64,000 nt of DNA from Alitta virens (lineage: Eukaryota; Annelida; Polychaeta; Phyllodocida; Nereididae): positions 29,830,145-29,894,144 of the forward strand of contig OW028574.1 in assembly GCA_932294295.1 (NCBI GenBank), written 5' to 3'. The notes under the pieces were generated by a model. The model had not been told where the DNA came from, did not search any database, and saw only the letters and a list, made by a program, of their open reading frames with translations. Shown piece after piece: positions 1 through 11,034 of this stretch (within the stretch, counting starts at the first letter, position 1; each line of letters begins with the position of its first letter). A program made the position numbers and the translations under genes.

Positions 1-1360
1 GCTTAGATGGTGGTCTTATGATACTCAGTGCACTAGATTTTTCTAGTGTTTTTCTGATGAGGGGGGGTCTTTTGGGAACAATTGATCTTTTATCAATTGC
101 CCCCTCCCGTTGAGGCCTAGGGATGGTGGTAGTCCCTGCCTCCTCTTCCATCGGCTGGTGTATCTCTTCCGACTCAAGGCCGGAAGGTGCACCCTGTGAG
201 GGTACACTAAGTTGTGAAGCACTAACTGATGGAGCTACAAGATGTCCTTTTCCGACATCTATAGCATGCTGCTTTATTCTTGCGAGGTGATCGTCTGCCT
301 GTGAAGTCTTAGATTCTGGTTTATCTTTCTGCGTGCTTTGGCCTGCCTTTGAATATTTATAATTAGGATCTAGGTCAATCCTTCGCCTGGGCGATGATCT
401 GGGTGCAGGAGATCTAGGTCCAGCCATCTGAGACAGGACTGAGGCATAGCTTGCCCCAGCAGCCTGTTCAGCTATACGGCATGCTTGGGGAAAGGAGATA
501 TCCTTGGTGGTCTTTAACTTCAAGATCTCTTTCTCTAGCTGCCATTTGGGACAGCCACGGTGATAGGCTGGCCCATCACCTCCACAATTAACACAATACG
601 ATGTATTCGTACATGGTGAGTCACGGGAATGGGTGTGTTCCCGTGACCCACAATTGGCGCAGGTTGGTTTGGCGCGGCAGGAGCCGCTAAAATGGCCAAA
701 TCGCTGGCAATTATAACATCGTTTTGGGTTCGGGATGTAGGGACGTACCCTACACCACTCGAACCCAATGCTCACCTTGTCAGGCAAAACTGTGCCATCA
801 AAGGTCAGTGTGAGAAGCTGTCGTGAATATCTTGGGGGCTGGCGATGAATGTGGATGACATTGTAGTCATCCAGCCAGTCCCTCAGTTCGTCATCGGAGC
901 AGAGACTGCTCTCATGTGATGTTACAACTCCCTTGCAGGAGTTGAAAAACCGATGGGGCTCCACCTTAACAGGGGCACCCGCAAAGGCCTCCAACCCCAG
1001 CAATCTCAGGGACTGGTCCCTGTGGGCAACCTGCACCAGCAAGGACGTATTGCTTAAACGTCTTGTATTTTCAACAAAACCAATGCTTTCCTTAATTGTT
1101 CTGCATATGGTTATGGCTGAAAGTCGGGAAAACCCAGCATCACTGCCAGTAACAACAAGAAACTTTGGCCAAGGCTTAGATGTATCTGCATTATTTGAAC
1201 TTTGATTTGCGTCATCTAATGATGGACGCAAACGTTTACCAAATCTGGAACCAGTAGCCAATTTTTCGACCTCAGCCTGGTTTACCGCTGAGGGACGCGC
1301 ACCTTGTTCACCCGGGGGACGTGCGAGCCGGTCTGAAATTGTCGATTCGGACATATTCAT
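1..1360 (-). CDS. LINE-alpha ORF1, gag-like zinc-knuckle protein (copy L, runs off left edge)
   Basis: Retrotransposon RNA-binding protein, expected to coat the element RNA. The start is the ATG of MNMSES at 1360, the same start used by the other alpha copies. The frame appears open to position 1, and the last few tens of codons lie outside the window. Three zinc knuckles are encoded near 595-715, with spacings CX2CX4HX4C, CX2CX4HX7C and CX2CX7HX2C, after a conserved block VRPYIPNPKRCYNC. The poly-G tract at 61-67 has 7 G, the length that keeps ORF1 in frame in copies C and D. Compared with copy A, the only length difference is in this tract. ORF2 of this copy is not in the window. The family assignment is firm; activity is unknown. 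Confidence 0.8.
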   Translation of the reverse strand, partial: MNMSESTISDRLARPPGEQGARPSAVNQAEVEKLATGSRFGKRLRPSLDDANQSSNNADTSKPWPKFLVVTGSDAGFSRLSAITICRTIKESIGFVENTRRLSNTSLLVQVAHRDQSLRLLGLEAFAGAPVKVEPHRFFNSCKGVVTSHESSLCSDDELRDWLDDYNVIHIHRQPPRYSRQLLTLTFDGTVLPDKVSIGFEWCRVRPYIPNPKRCYNCQRFGHFSGSCRAKPTCANCGSREHTHSRDSPCTNTSYCVNCGGDGPAYHRGCPKWQLEKEILKLKTTKDISFPQACRIAEQAAGASYASVLSQMAGPRSPAPRSSPRRRIDLDPNYKYSKAGQSTQKDKPESKTSQADDHLARIKQHAIDVGKGHLVAPSVSASQLSVPSQGAPSGLESEEIHQPMEEEAGTTTIPRPQREGAIDKRSIVPKRPPLIRKTLEKSSALSIIRPPSK

Positions 1361-1513
1361 TTTTGTTTCCCCTGTATGGTAGGGGACACACCCTCCTGTA
1401 AAGCTGGAGCAGCTTGTGCAATGCGCACGGTCCTGTTTTAGCCACTGGGGATAGAGGACTTCACCCCAAGTGTTTCCACCCTCGCCGCGTGGAGGCCCAG
1501 GACCTTCGAGGGC
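1361..1513 (-). promoter_or_regulatory. 5' UTR of LINE-alpha copy L
   Basis: This 153-nt leader ends exactly at the junction shared by every full-length alpha copy (plus strand reads ...CGAGGGC, then unrelated sequence). That shared end marks the true 5' terminus of the element, where an internal promoter would be expected. The promoter role is inferred from the family. The leader has no stop codon in the ORF1 frame in the copies I checked. Confidence 0.6.
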
Positions 1514-1837
1514 AGTTATCCCTCTGCCCCCTTCACCGAATATCAAATAAATATCCAATGGTTGAAGGTTCACCAGGGGGGAAGGGAGAAGGGGTTGGTG
1601 CCTGGGGGAAATGGTCGCCGAAGGCCCCCAATGTTCCACCAGTTATATCCCTGCCCCCTTCACCAAATATCAAATGAATATCCAATGGTTGAAGATTCGC
1701 CAAGGGGGCAAGGGAGAAGGGGTTGGTGCCTCGGGAGAAATGGTCACCAAAGGCCCCCAATGCCCCACAAGTTATCCCTCTGCCCCCTTCACCGAATATC
1801 AAATGAAAATCCAATGGTTGAAGATTCGCCAGGGGGG
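1514..1837. repeat. Minisatellite, about 128-bp unit, 2.5 copies
   Basis: Three tandem units start at 1514, 1641 and 1770, each beginning AGTTAT and running through CCCCCTTCACC and a G-rich stretch. The first two are 127 and 129 bp. The third stops after about 68 bp, where the beta LINE tail begins. Related units lie on the far side of beta at 18350-18594, so beta inserted into this array. Confidence 0.85.
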
Positions 1838-1943
1838 TGTGTGTGTGTGTGTGTGTTATTGTTTAACGCCTCATCAGCACCTGTTGGGCTATGTAGAGGT
1901 TAGATTGGTTAAGGATATTCAAGCTTGTTTCACGATTTTAATA

Positions 1944-2703
1944 TTACAATTGGTAATATACATTGGTTTCTTGCAAAAATTGTAAGATACTTTTAGGAGG
2001 ATATGATGTAAAAAGGTGTTTCAGAGAATTTGACATATATGAAGGTCTTTGTCTTTGCTGTAAATTGTTACATTCTAATAAAATATGTTTTACTGTAAGG
2101 GGGTGTTGACATCTTTCACATACTGGGGCTGGTTTGTTTAAAAGAAGATGTGAATGAGTTAGTCTAGTATGTCCGATAAGACATCTATAAATTAAAATCT
2201 CATCTCTTTGTGTATTTGTGTTAATTGATACGTTATCCTTAACTCTAGGTAGAATGGAGCATAGTTTATTTTCACATTCATTCCATTGTGGTTGCCAGCA
2301 AGACATGATAAAATCGTTTATGATAGGTCTAAAATCTGTGTATGGTACGATGTAGTCAGTGATTTCTTGTGTCAATGCTTTTTTGGCAAAATCTGCTTTT
2401 TCATTTCCTTCAATACCGGATGACCTAGTAGCCAACAGAATATTATTTCTTTGCTGTCTTTCAACATTGCATATGTCATCAGTATCTAATACAGAAGGAT
2501 GTTCAACACGCTTATTTCCTAGAGCTTGTAATGCAGACTTTGAGTTGGAACAGACCACAAAGTTTTTATATTCTAAATCAGCTGTAATCTTTGTTGCTTT
2601 ATAAATGGCCATTAACTCTGCAGTGTACACAGAGCTTTCATCTGGAAGGCGTTCACTGCAGTAGTTTGATTTAATAGAAGAGACTGCATAAGCAGTGTGT
2701 TTA
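1944..2703 (-). pseudogene. LINE-beta ORF2, RNase H and C-terminal zinc-finger part (3' piece)
   Basis: This 3' piece of beta ORF2 is cut off from the rest by copy A. The frame 1944-2630 shows VYTAELMAIYK (RNase H, glutamate), CSNSKSAL (aspartate position replaced by N in CSDS) and GIEGNEKAD. Between them the usual CWIPGH is lost. It ends with the finger CERCQHPLTVKHILLEC. The loss of RNase H residues shows decay. The upstream part of the ORF resumes at 11202. Confidence 0.75.
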
Positions 2704-2717
2704 TCACCACCAGCATA
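2704..2717. repeat. Target-site duplication of alpha copy A (left)
   Basis: TCACCACCAGCATA is repeated exactly at 11188-11201 on the other side of copy A. Joining the flanks restores continuous beta ORF2. Confidence 0.9.
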
Positions 2718-2803
2718 TGTGTGTGTGTGTGTGAGTTATTGTTTAACGCCTCATCAGCACCTGAGTGGGCTATGTAGAGGCTCTCTAGGTTAAGATTGAT
2801 TAA

Positions 2804-4237
2804 CTATATTTGGTAGTAGAAACCAGAAGCATATAAAAAATCAATAATTGTCTGGGTTGGATATCTGGTAAAGAGATGTTGTAAGGTATTAGCTTGAAAC
2901 AAAGGTCTTCTAAAGCGTTGTAAGTGGCTGCAATCTAATAAAATATGTTTGATTGTTAGGGGGCACCGACAACTCTGGCATACCGGTGCCGGTTCATTGA
3001 CTAAAAGGTGTAAATGTGTAAGTCTTGAATGTCCTATGAGGCATCTGTGATATATTCCTTGATCTTTGCGAGTATTGAACCTACTAGGTATTTTATTTTG
3101 AATGCAAGGTAAGATTGAATGCAACTTGTTGTTATTACACTCATTCCATTGGCTTTGCCAGCAAGACATGATAAAAGATTTTATAGTCATTTTAAAATCA
3201 GTGTATGGAATGGTAAAATCAGTTATCTCTTTTGTAAGAGCCCTTTTTCCTGCCAGGTCTGCTTTTTCATTCCCTTCAATGCCAGCGTGTCCAGGAATCC
3301 AGCAGAATACTATGTCTTTGTATTCGTGAAGATAGAAATACTTAATCAGAACATCTAAGATCCCAGGGTTATCAAGTTGTTTATTTTGGATTGCTTGAAG
3401 AGCAGATTTTGAATCAGAACAGATAACATAACAATCTGATTCTGAGTCCTCGATGTTCTTTAAGGCAAGGTAAATAGCTGTTAATTCTGCAGTGTATATT
3501 GAGCAGTGGTCTGGAAGACGACATTCAGCTCTAACGGTTTTATAAGAAGTGACTGCACAGCCTACTCGTCTTTCCATTTTTGAGCCATCTGTGTATAGAA
3601 ATTTGTACGATTCGTATTTAAACCTTATACTATAAAATAGGTTTTGATAGTCTACCGGATTGGTTCCGCTTTTCTTAAGCTCTGCCAAATCCAGTATAAC
3701 TTTCGGGACTGGGAGAATCCATGGCGGAATGGGTGGTACTTCCGTCTCGGCAATGATTGTAGTATCAATTTTTGCAGCCTCAAGATAGAATTTCATGCGT
3801 AATCCCAGTGGTCGAATGGCGTTTGAACGAGATTCATAATGATGCATGTATTTTGGATGAAATATTACATCATATGTTGGATTTGTTGGAGTTGAAGCTA
3901 CTTTTAGTATGTATTGCATGGATAACTTGATACGACGAAGGGAAAGTGGAGGTTCCCCTGCCAGTACATATAAGCTCTCTACAGGAGATGTACGAAAAGC
4001 TCTTAAGCTTAGTCGCAACCCTTGATGATGTACAGAATTCAGGCATTTTAGATAAGATGGTCTGGCAGAGCCATATACCACAGAACCATAATCAAGTCGA
4101 GAACGAGTAATTGCTCGATAGAGACGAAGGAGGACCGTTGTGTCCCCACCCCAATTATATTTGCTCACTACTTTAAGGAGGTTCATTGATTTCAGGCACT
4201 TTGCTTTCAGTGCTTTGATATGCGGAATGAAAGACAA
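2804..4237 (-). pseudogene. LINE-alpha ORF2 3' fragment (unit T1)
   Basis: An open frame of 477 aa equal to ORF2 residues about 751-1227. It covers the RT thumb and connection, RNase H (YTDGSK, YTAELTAI, CSDSKSAL, CWIPGHAGIEGNEKAD) and the finger CQSCRCPLTIKHILLDC. It has no endonuclease or RT palm, so it is a truncated remnant despite being open. It carries the E-Y-K and LAGKR variants also found in copy B, unlike T2. Confidence 0.8.
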
Positions 4238-4328
4238 TTTGGAGTCAATGTGTGTGTGAGTTATTGTTTAACGCCTCATCAGCACCTGAGTGGGCTATGT
4301 AGAGGCTCTCTAGGTTAAGATTGATTAT

Positions 4329-5762
4329 CTATATTTGGTAGTAGAAACCAGAAGCATATAAAAAATCAATAATTGTCTGGGTTGGATATCTAGTAAAGAG
4401 ATGTTGTAAGGTAGTAGCTTGAAACAGAGGTCTTCTAATGCGTTGTAAGTGGATGCAATCTAATAAAATATGTTTGATTGTTAGGGGGCGCCGACATCTC
4501 TGGCATACCGGTGCCGGTTCATTGACTAAAAGGTGTAAATGTGTAAGTCTTGAATGTCCTATGAGGCATCTGTGATATATTCCTTGATCTTTGCGAGTAT
4601 TGAACCTACTCGGTATTTTATTTTGAATGCAAGGTAAGATTGAATGCAACTTGTTGTTATTACATTCATTCCATTGTCTTTGCCAGCAAGACATGATAAA
4701 AGATTGTATAGTCATTTTAAAATCAGTGTATGGAATGGTAAAATCTGTTATCTCTTTTGTAAGAGCCCTTTTTGCTGCCAGGTCTGCTTTTTCATTCCCT
4801 TCAATGCCAGCGTGTCCAGGAATCCAGCAGAATACTATGTCTTTGTATTTGTGAAGATAGAAATACTTAATAAGAACATCTAAGATCCCAGGGTTATCAA
4901 GTTGTTTATTTTGGATTGCTTGAAGAGCAGATTTGGAATCAGAACAGATAACATAACGATCTGATTCTGAGTCCTCGATGTTCTTTAAGGCAAGGTAAAT
5001 AGCTGTTAATTCTGCAGTGTATATTGAGCAGTGGTCTGGAAGACGACATTCAGCTATAACGGTTTTATAAGAAGTGACAGCACAGCCTACTCGTCTTTCC
5101 ATTTTTGAGCCATCTGTGTATAGAAATTTGTACGATTCGTATTTAAACCTTATACTATAAAATAGGTTTTGATAGTCTACCGGATTGGTTCCGCTTTTCT
5201 TAAGCTCTGCCAAATCCAGTATAACTTTCGGGACTGGGAGAATCCATGGCGGAATGGGTGGTACTTCCGTCTCGGCAATGATTGTAGTATCAATTTTTGC
5301 AGCCTCAAGATAGAATTTCATGCGTAATCCCAGTGGTCGAATGGCGTTTGAACGAGATTCATAATGATGCATGTATTTTGGATGAAATATTACATCATAT
5401 GTTGGATTTGTTGGAGTTGAAGCTACTTTTAGTATGTATTGCATGGATAACTTGATACGACGAAGGGAAAGTGGAGGTTCCCCTGCCAGTACATATAAGC
5501 TCTCTACAGGAGATGTACGAAAAGCTCTTAAGCTTAGTCGCAACCCTTGATGATGTACAGAATTCAGGCATTTTAGATAAGATGGTCTGGCAGAGCCATA
5601 TACCACAGAACCATAATCAAGTCGAGAATGAGTAATTGCTCGATAGAGACGAAGGAGGACCGTTGTGTCCCCACCCCAATTATATTTGCTCACTACTTTA
5701 AGGAGGTTCATTGATTTCAGGCACTTTGCTTTCAGTGCTTTGATATGCGGAATGAAAGACAA
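4329..5762 (-). pseudogene. LINE-alpha ORF2 3' fragment (unit T2)
   Basis: A 477-aa open frame with the same limits as T1. It differs from T1 in having H-K-Y-K, LAAKR, MTIQSF and CQRCRRP, variants largely shared with the ORF2 end of the adjacent full element. That similarity suggests T2 was copied from the neighbouring element or converted by it. Confidence 0.8.
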
Positions 5763-5853
5763 TTTGGAGTCAATGTGTGTGTGAGTTATTGTTTAACGCC
5801 TCATCAGCACCTGAGTGGGCTATGTAGAGGCTCTCTAGGTTAAGATTGATTAT

Positions 5854-8800
5854 CTATATTTGGTAGTAGAAACCAGAAGCATATAAAAAATCAATAATTG
5901 TCTGGGTTGGATATCTAGTAAAGAGATGTTGTAAGGTAGTAGCTTGAAACAGAGGTCTTCTAATGCGTTGTAAGTGGATGCAATCTAATAAAATATGTTT
6001 GATTGTTAGGGGGCGCCGACAACTCTGGCATACCGGTGCCGGTTCATTGACTAAAAGGTGTAAATGTGTAAGTCTTGAATGTCCTATGAGGCATCTGTGA
6101 TATATTCCTTGATCTTTGCGAGTATTGAACCTACTCGGTATTTTATTTTGAATGCAAGGTAAGATTGAATGCAACTTGTTGTTATTACATTCATTCCATT
6201 GTCTTTGCCAGCAAGACATGATAAAAGATTGTATAGTCATTTTAAAATCAGTGTATGGAATGGTAAAATCAGTTATCTCTTTTGTAAGAGCCCTTTTTGC
6301 TGCCAGGTCTGCTTTTTCATTCCCTTCAATGCCAGCGTGTCCAGGAATCCAGCAGAATACTATGTCTTTGTATTTGTGAAGATAGAAATACTTAATAAGA
6401 ACATCTAAGATCCCAGGGTTATCAAGTTGTTTATTTTGGATTGCTTGAAGAGCAGATTTGGAATCAGAACAGATAACATAACGATCTGATTCTGAGTCCT
6501 CGATGTTCTTTAAGGCAAGGTAAATAGCTGTTAATTCTGCAGTGTATATTGAGCAGTGGTCTGGAAGACGACATTCAGCTATAACGGTTTTATAAGAAGT
6601 GACAGCACAGCCTACTCGTCTTTCCATTTTTGAGCCATCTGTGTATAGAAATTTGTACGATTCGTATTTAAACCTTATACTATAAAATAGGTTTTGATAG
6701 TCTACCGGATTGGTTTCGCTTTTCTTAAGCTCTGCCAAATCCAGTATAACTTTCGGGACTGGGAGAATCCATGGCGGAATGGGTGGTACTTCCGTCTCGG
6801 CAATGATTGTAGTATCAATTTTTGCAGCCTCAAGATAGAATTTCATGCGTAATCCCAGTGGTCGAATGGCGTTTGAACGAGATTCATAATGATGCATGTA
6901 TTTTGGATGAAATATTACATCATATGTTGGATTTGTTGGAGTTGAAGCTACTTTTAGTATGTATTGCATGGATAACTTGATACGACGAAGGGAAAGTGGA
7001 GGTTCCCCTGCCAGTACATATAAGCTCTCTACAGGAGATGTACGAAAAGCTCTTAAGCTTAGTCGCAACCCTTGATGATGTACAGAATTCAGGCATTTTA
7101 GATAAGATGGTCTGGCAGAGCCATATACCACAGAACCATAATCAAGTCGAGAACGAGTAATTGCTCGATAGAGACGAAGGAGGACCGTTGTGTCCCCACC
7201 CCAATTATATTTGCTCACTACTTTAAGGAGGTTCATTGATTTCAGGCACTTTGCTTTCAGTGCTTTGATATGCGGAATGAAAGACAATTTGGAGTCAAAG
7301 AGTACACCCAAAAATTTTGTTTCATTCACCACTTTTATTTGACAGTTGTCAATTATTAGTGATGGATCTGGATGGTTTGATCGTAAATAATAGAAAGGCA
7401 GACAAACTGTCTTCTGTTTAGAGAACTTGAAGCCATTTTCAAGTGACCATTTGTGAATCCTATTCAAATTTAATTGCAGTTGTCGTTCTATGGTTGGCAT
7501 ATATCTGGAACGATATGCAATGAGGAAATCGTCAACATATAGGGACGACATGAGATTTTCTGAGATGGAATTTACTATACTGTTGATTTTGACGTTAAAG
7601 AGGGTGGGCGAGAGAATACTACTCTGAGGGACTCCATTCTCCTGAGAGTAGGGGCTTGACATCGTTGATCCCACTCGGACCTTAAAGAAGCGATCCTGTA
7701 GGAAGGATCCGATGAAAACTGGAAGGCGACCTCGAAGCCCGAAGTCGTGGAGATCTTTCATTATTCCATATTTCCATGTAGTGTCATAAGCTTTTTCTAG
7801 GTCAAAGAATATGGCTACTACGTGTTCTCTGTTAATGAAAGCATCTCTAACATAAGTTTCCAGTCTGACTAAATGATCTAATGTGCTCCTGTGACGGCGA
7901 AATCCAGATTGGAGCTCTGTAATAAGCTGGTTCGACTCCAGGAACCAAACCAGTCTATCAGTAACAATTCGCTCCATTGTCTTACATAGACAACTGGTTA
8001 AGGCTATTGGTCGATAATTCATAGGATCACTATGATCCTTCCCCGGCTTGGGAATTGGGATGACCGTGGCTTGTTTCCAGAGGGATGGAAGACATCCCTT
8101 CTCCCAAATTTGATTAAAGATATACAGTAATGTTTTTAAAGAGGATTGAGGTAGGTGTTTTAAGATTTGATAATGTATATTATCAGGGCCTGTTGCAGAG
8201 TCAGTCGCTTTTAAGATGGCCTTCTGAAGTTCTTCTAAGGTGATGTAGGAGTTATAATCTTCGCTGTTATCAGACTGTATATTTAGGGTTAATCTCTCAG
8301 CTTGAGCCTTATAACATTGAAATTCTCTCGTATAGTTCTCTGACGAGGAGTTGTACGCAAACTGTTCTCCTAACCCGTTTGATATTTGTTCTGGTGAGGA
8401 GAGATGTTCTCCATTCACTTCTAGAATGCTTACATGTGAAGATAGGTTCTTTCCTTCAATCTTCTTAATCATTTTCCAGACTTTATTGCTGGGAGTTCTT
8501 TCAGTGAGTCTGGAGACATAGTCTTTCCAGCAACTACGTCTTTTTTGCCTTACAATTCTACGCGCTTTGGCTTTCAGGCACTTAAAATTATTCAGATTGC
8601 TGATGGTCGGCTGAGATTTAAAAATTCTGAGGGCTCTCTTACGGTTTTTAATAGCTTCTCTTACTTCGTCATCAAACCAAGGTCTTGCACTACGTTTAGA
8701 ATTATTTTTTGTCATCGGTATTGTTCTATTGGCTATATCAGTAATATCATCAGTAAAATCTTCAATAAGACTATTACAATTTCTATAATGCGACATAGTA

Positions 8801-9537
8801 ATTGTTTCTAAGCAGTGCTTTTCGAAGGAGGTCCAATCTGCTTTATGCAACTTCCATCGTGGTTGGCCCACTTCTATAGTACCTTCTACGTTTTGTAGGA
8901 CAATAGGAAAGTGATCACTGCCGTGAGTGTCCTCTAATACTCTCCATTCAAATTCCAGAAATAACGCTGGATCACATTTACTAAGGTCTATCGCTGAAAA
9001 TGTTCCATGACCTGGGTGAAGATATGTAGGTGAACCATCATTGAACAAGCAAAGGGTGTGGTCATTGAGAAAATCTTCAATGGTTTTTCCTTTGTTGTTG
9101 TGGGAAGTGCTTCCCCACAATTGGTTATGGCTGTTAAAATCTCCTAGGATAAGACGCGGTTCAGGAAGTTGATTGTAAAGGTTATGCAAATTACTGGCTG
9201 TAAGGTGAAAGGGTGGAGGAATATATAAGGAACATATGGTGAATGTTTTATTCAGGTTCAGACGAACTGCTGTAGCCTGAAGGTTAGTGTTAAGAGCAAT
9301 ATGGGTATGAATGATGCCATTTTTAACTAAAATTGATGAGCCACCAGTGGCTCTATCATGGGCAATATTGCCATATGTATTATACATATGATAGTTTCTC
9401 AGTTTAAAACTATTTGGAGGTTTCAGAAATGTTTCCTGTAGACAGAAAACACTAGGGTTTAAGTGTTGGACCATGCAACCTATTTCATCGAAGTTGGCTC
9501 TGAAACCTCGACAGTTCCACTGAATGATACTGTCCAT
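5854..9537 (-). CDS. LINE-alpha ORF2 polyprotein (endonuclease / reverse transcriptase / RNase H), copy A
   Basis: A complete 1227-aa ORF2, which in an active element would nick target DNA and prime cDNA synthesis from the nick. The APE-type endonuclease has WNCRG (residues 7-11), QET (34-36), GDFNSHNQLWGS (132-143), AID (182-184) and GSDH (206-209). The RT has FFDLEKAYD (577-585) and YVDD (667-670). RNase H has TDGS (966-969), E1001, D1025 and GH (1066-1067) before EGNEKAD (1071-1077). The C-terminal finger is C1170, C1173, H1181, C1186. RT box B reads NGVPQSSILSP where copies C, D and E have PQG, a position strongly conserved in RTs. The frame is open but probably catalytically impaired. 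Confidence 0.85.
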   Translation of the reverse strand: MDSIIQWNCRGFRANFDEIGCMVQHLNPSVFCLQETFLKPPNSFKLRNYHMYNTYGNIAHDRATGGSSILVKNGIIHTHIALNTNLQATAVRLNLNKTFTICSLYIPPPFHLTASNLHNLYNQLPEPRLILGDFNSHNQLWGSTSHNNKGKTIEDFLNDHTLCLFNDGSPTYLHPGHGTFSAIDLSKCDPALFLEFEWRVLEDTHGSDHFPIVLQNVEGTIEVGQPRWKLHKADWTSFEKHCLETITMSHYRNCNSLIEDFTDDITDIANRTIPMTKNNSKRSARPWFDDEVREAIKNRKRALRIFKSQPTISNLNNFKCLKAKARRIVRQKRRSCWKDYVSRLTERTPSNKVWKMIKKIEGKNLSSHVSILEVNGEHLSSPEQISNGLGEQFAYNSSSENYTREFQCYKAQAERLTLNIQSDNSEDYNSYITLEELQKAILKATDSATGPDNIHYQILKHLPQSSLKTLLYIFNQIWEKGCLPSLWKQATVIPIPKPGKDHSDPMNYRPIALTSCLCKTMERIVTDRLVWFLESNQLITELQSGFRRHRSTLDHLVRLETYVRDAFINREHVVAIFFDLEKAYDTTWKYGIMKDLHDFGLRGRLPVFIGSFLQDRFFKVRVGSTMSSPYSQENGVPQSSILSPTLFNVKINSIVNSISENLMSSLYVDDFLIAYRSRYMPTIERQLQLNLNRIHKWSLENGFKFSKQKTVCLPFYYLRSNHPDPSLIIDNCQIKVVNETKFLGVLFDSKLSFIPHIKALKAKCLKSMNLLKVVSKYNWGGDTTVLLRLYRAITRSRLDYGSVVYGSARPSYLKCLNSVHHQGLRLSLRAFRTSPVESLYVLAGEPPLSLRRIKLSMQYILKVASTPTNPTYDVIFHPKYMHHYESRSNAIRPLGLRMKFYLEAAKIDTTIIAETEVPPIPPWILPVPKVILDLAELKKSETNPVDYQNLFYSIRFKYESYKFLYTDGSKMERRVGCAVTSYKTVIAECRLPDHCSIYTAELTAIYLALKNIEDSESDRYVICSDSKSALQAIQNKQLDNPGILDVLIKYFYLHKYKDIVFCWIPGHAGIEGNEKADLAAKRALTKEITDFTIPYTDFKMTIQSFIMSCWQRQWNECNNNKLHSILPCIQNKIPSRFNTRKDQGIYHRCLIGHSRLTHLHLLVNEPAPVCQSCRRPLTIKHILLDCIHLQRIRRPLFQATTLQHLFTRYPTQTIIDFLYASGFYYQI

Positions 9538-9607
9538 GAATTAGTTAAAAGAGTTTAATATTATCATAGTAAAATCTGTAGTGCATGGTATGAATTTGTA
9601 TGAATAT

Positions 9608-11034
9608 TCACTTTTTCTTCAAAGTCACTGCCTCTTTTGGTGTTAAGATCTTTTTGGGGGCCCCACCATGCTTAGATGGTGGTCTTATGATACTCAGTGC
9701 ACTAGATTTTTCTAGTGTTTTTCTGATGAGGGGGGGGGGGGTCTTTTGGGAACAATTGATCTTTTATCAATTGCCCCCTCCCGTTGAGGCCTAGGGATGG
9801 TGGTAGTCCCTGCCTCCTCTTCCATTGGCTGGTGTATCTCTTCCGACTCAACACCGGAAGGTGCACCCTGTGAGGGTACACTAAGTTGTGAAGCACTAAC
9901 TGATGGAGCTACAAGATGTCCTTTTCCGACATCTATAGCATGCTGCTTTATTCTTGCGAGGTGATCGTCTGCCTGTGAAGTCTTAGATTCTGGTTTATCT
10001 TTCTGCGTGCTTTGGCCTGCCTTTGAATATTTATAATTAGGATCTAGGTCAATCCTTCGCCTGGGCGATGATCTGGGTGAAGGAGATCTAGGTCCAGCCA
10101 TCTGAGACAGGACTGAGGCATAGCTTGCCCCAGCAGCCTGTTCAGCTATACGGCGCGCTTGGGGAAAGGAGATATCCTTGGTGGTCTTTAACTTCAGGAT
10201 CTCTTTCTCTAGCTGCCATTTGGGACAGCCACGGTGATAGGCTGGCCCATCACCTCCACAATTAACACAATACGATGTATTCGTACATGGTGAGTCACGG
10301 GAATGGGTGTGTTCCCGTGATCCACAATTGGCACAGGTTGGTTTGGCACGGCAGGAGCCGCTGAAATGGCCAAATCTTTGGCAGTTGTAACATCGTTTTG
10401 GGTTCGGGATGTAGGGACGTACCCTACACCACTCGAACCCAATGCTGACCTTGTCAGGCAACACTGTGCCATCAAAGGTCAGAGTTAGTAGCTGTCGTGA
10501 ATATCTTGGGGGCTGGCGATGAATGTGGATGACATTGTAGTCATCCAGCCAGTCCCTCAGTTCGTCATCGGAGCAGAGACTGCTCTCATGCGATGTTACA
10601 ACTCCCTTGCAGGAGTTGAAAAACCGATGGGGCTCCACCTTAACAGGGGCACCCGCAAAGGCCTCCAACCCCAGCAATCTCAGGGACTGGTCCCTGTGGG
10701 CAACCTGCACCAGCAAGGACGTATTGCTTAAACGTCTTGTATTTTCAACAAAACCAATGCTTTCCTTAATTGTTCTGCATATTGTTATGGCTGAAAGTCG
10801 GGAAAAACCAGCATCACTGCCAGTAACAACAAGAAACTTTGGCCAAGGCTTAGATGTATCTGCATTATTTGAACTTTGATTTGCGTCATCTAATGATGGA
10901 CGCGAACGTTTACCAAATCTGGAACCAGTAGCCAATTTTTCGACCTCAGCCTGGTTTACCGCTGAGGGACGCGCACCTTGTTCACCCGGGGGACGTGCGA
11001 GCCGGTCTGAAATTGTCGATTCGGACATATTCAT
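9608..11034 (-). pseudogene. LINE-alpha ORF1 gag-like, copy A, frameshifted at poly-G
   Basis: It starts at MNMSES (11034) and carries the three zinc knuckles at about 10220-10420. The plus-strand tract at 9730-9741 has 12 G (sense C12), against 7 in copies C and D and 13 in B. That shifts the frame, so the protein ends early at 9712 with PPPPSSEKH instead of running to the family stop at 9608. The lost tail is the basic segment PKEAVTLKKK. A homopolymer sequencing error is possible. Confidence 0.75.

Larger units (their letters stand above)
2718..5773 (-). repeat. Tandem 3'-end units T1 and T2 of copy A (1531 and 1525 bp)
   Basis: T1 (2718-4248), T2 (4249-5773) and the start of the full element (from 5774) each open with the (TG)n tail and the same 3' UTR. 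T1 and T2 both stop at the same base (...GGAGTCAA), matching about ORF2 residue 748. The 1525-bp period is exact between ORF starts 2804, 4329 and 5854. T2 and the full element share 3' end variants (RIRRPLFQATT) that differ from T1 (RFRRPLFQANT). Confidence 0.85.

Noticed and set aside
535..768. Minus-strand frame of 77-88 codons with GSSGVGYVPTSRTQND, repeated in every ORF1
   Set aside because: Out-of-frame overlap of the zinc-knuckle region of ORF1; no independent start context or conservation beyond that of ORF1.
3102..3358. Plus-strand frames of 75-79 codons (MQGKIECN and MQLVVI types) repeated many times
   Set aside because: They are antisense shadows of the LINE RNase H and finger coding region and recur wherever that region does.
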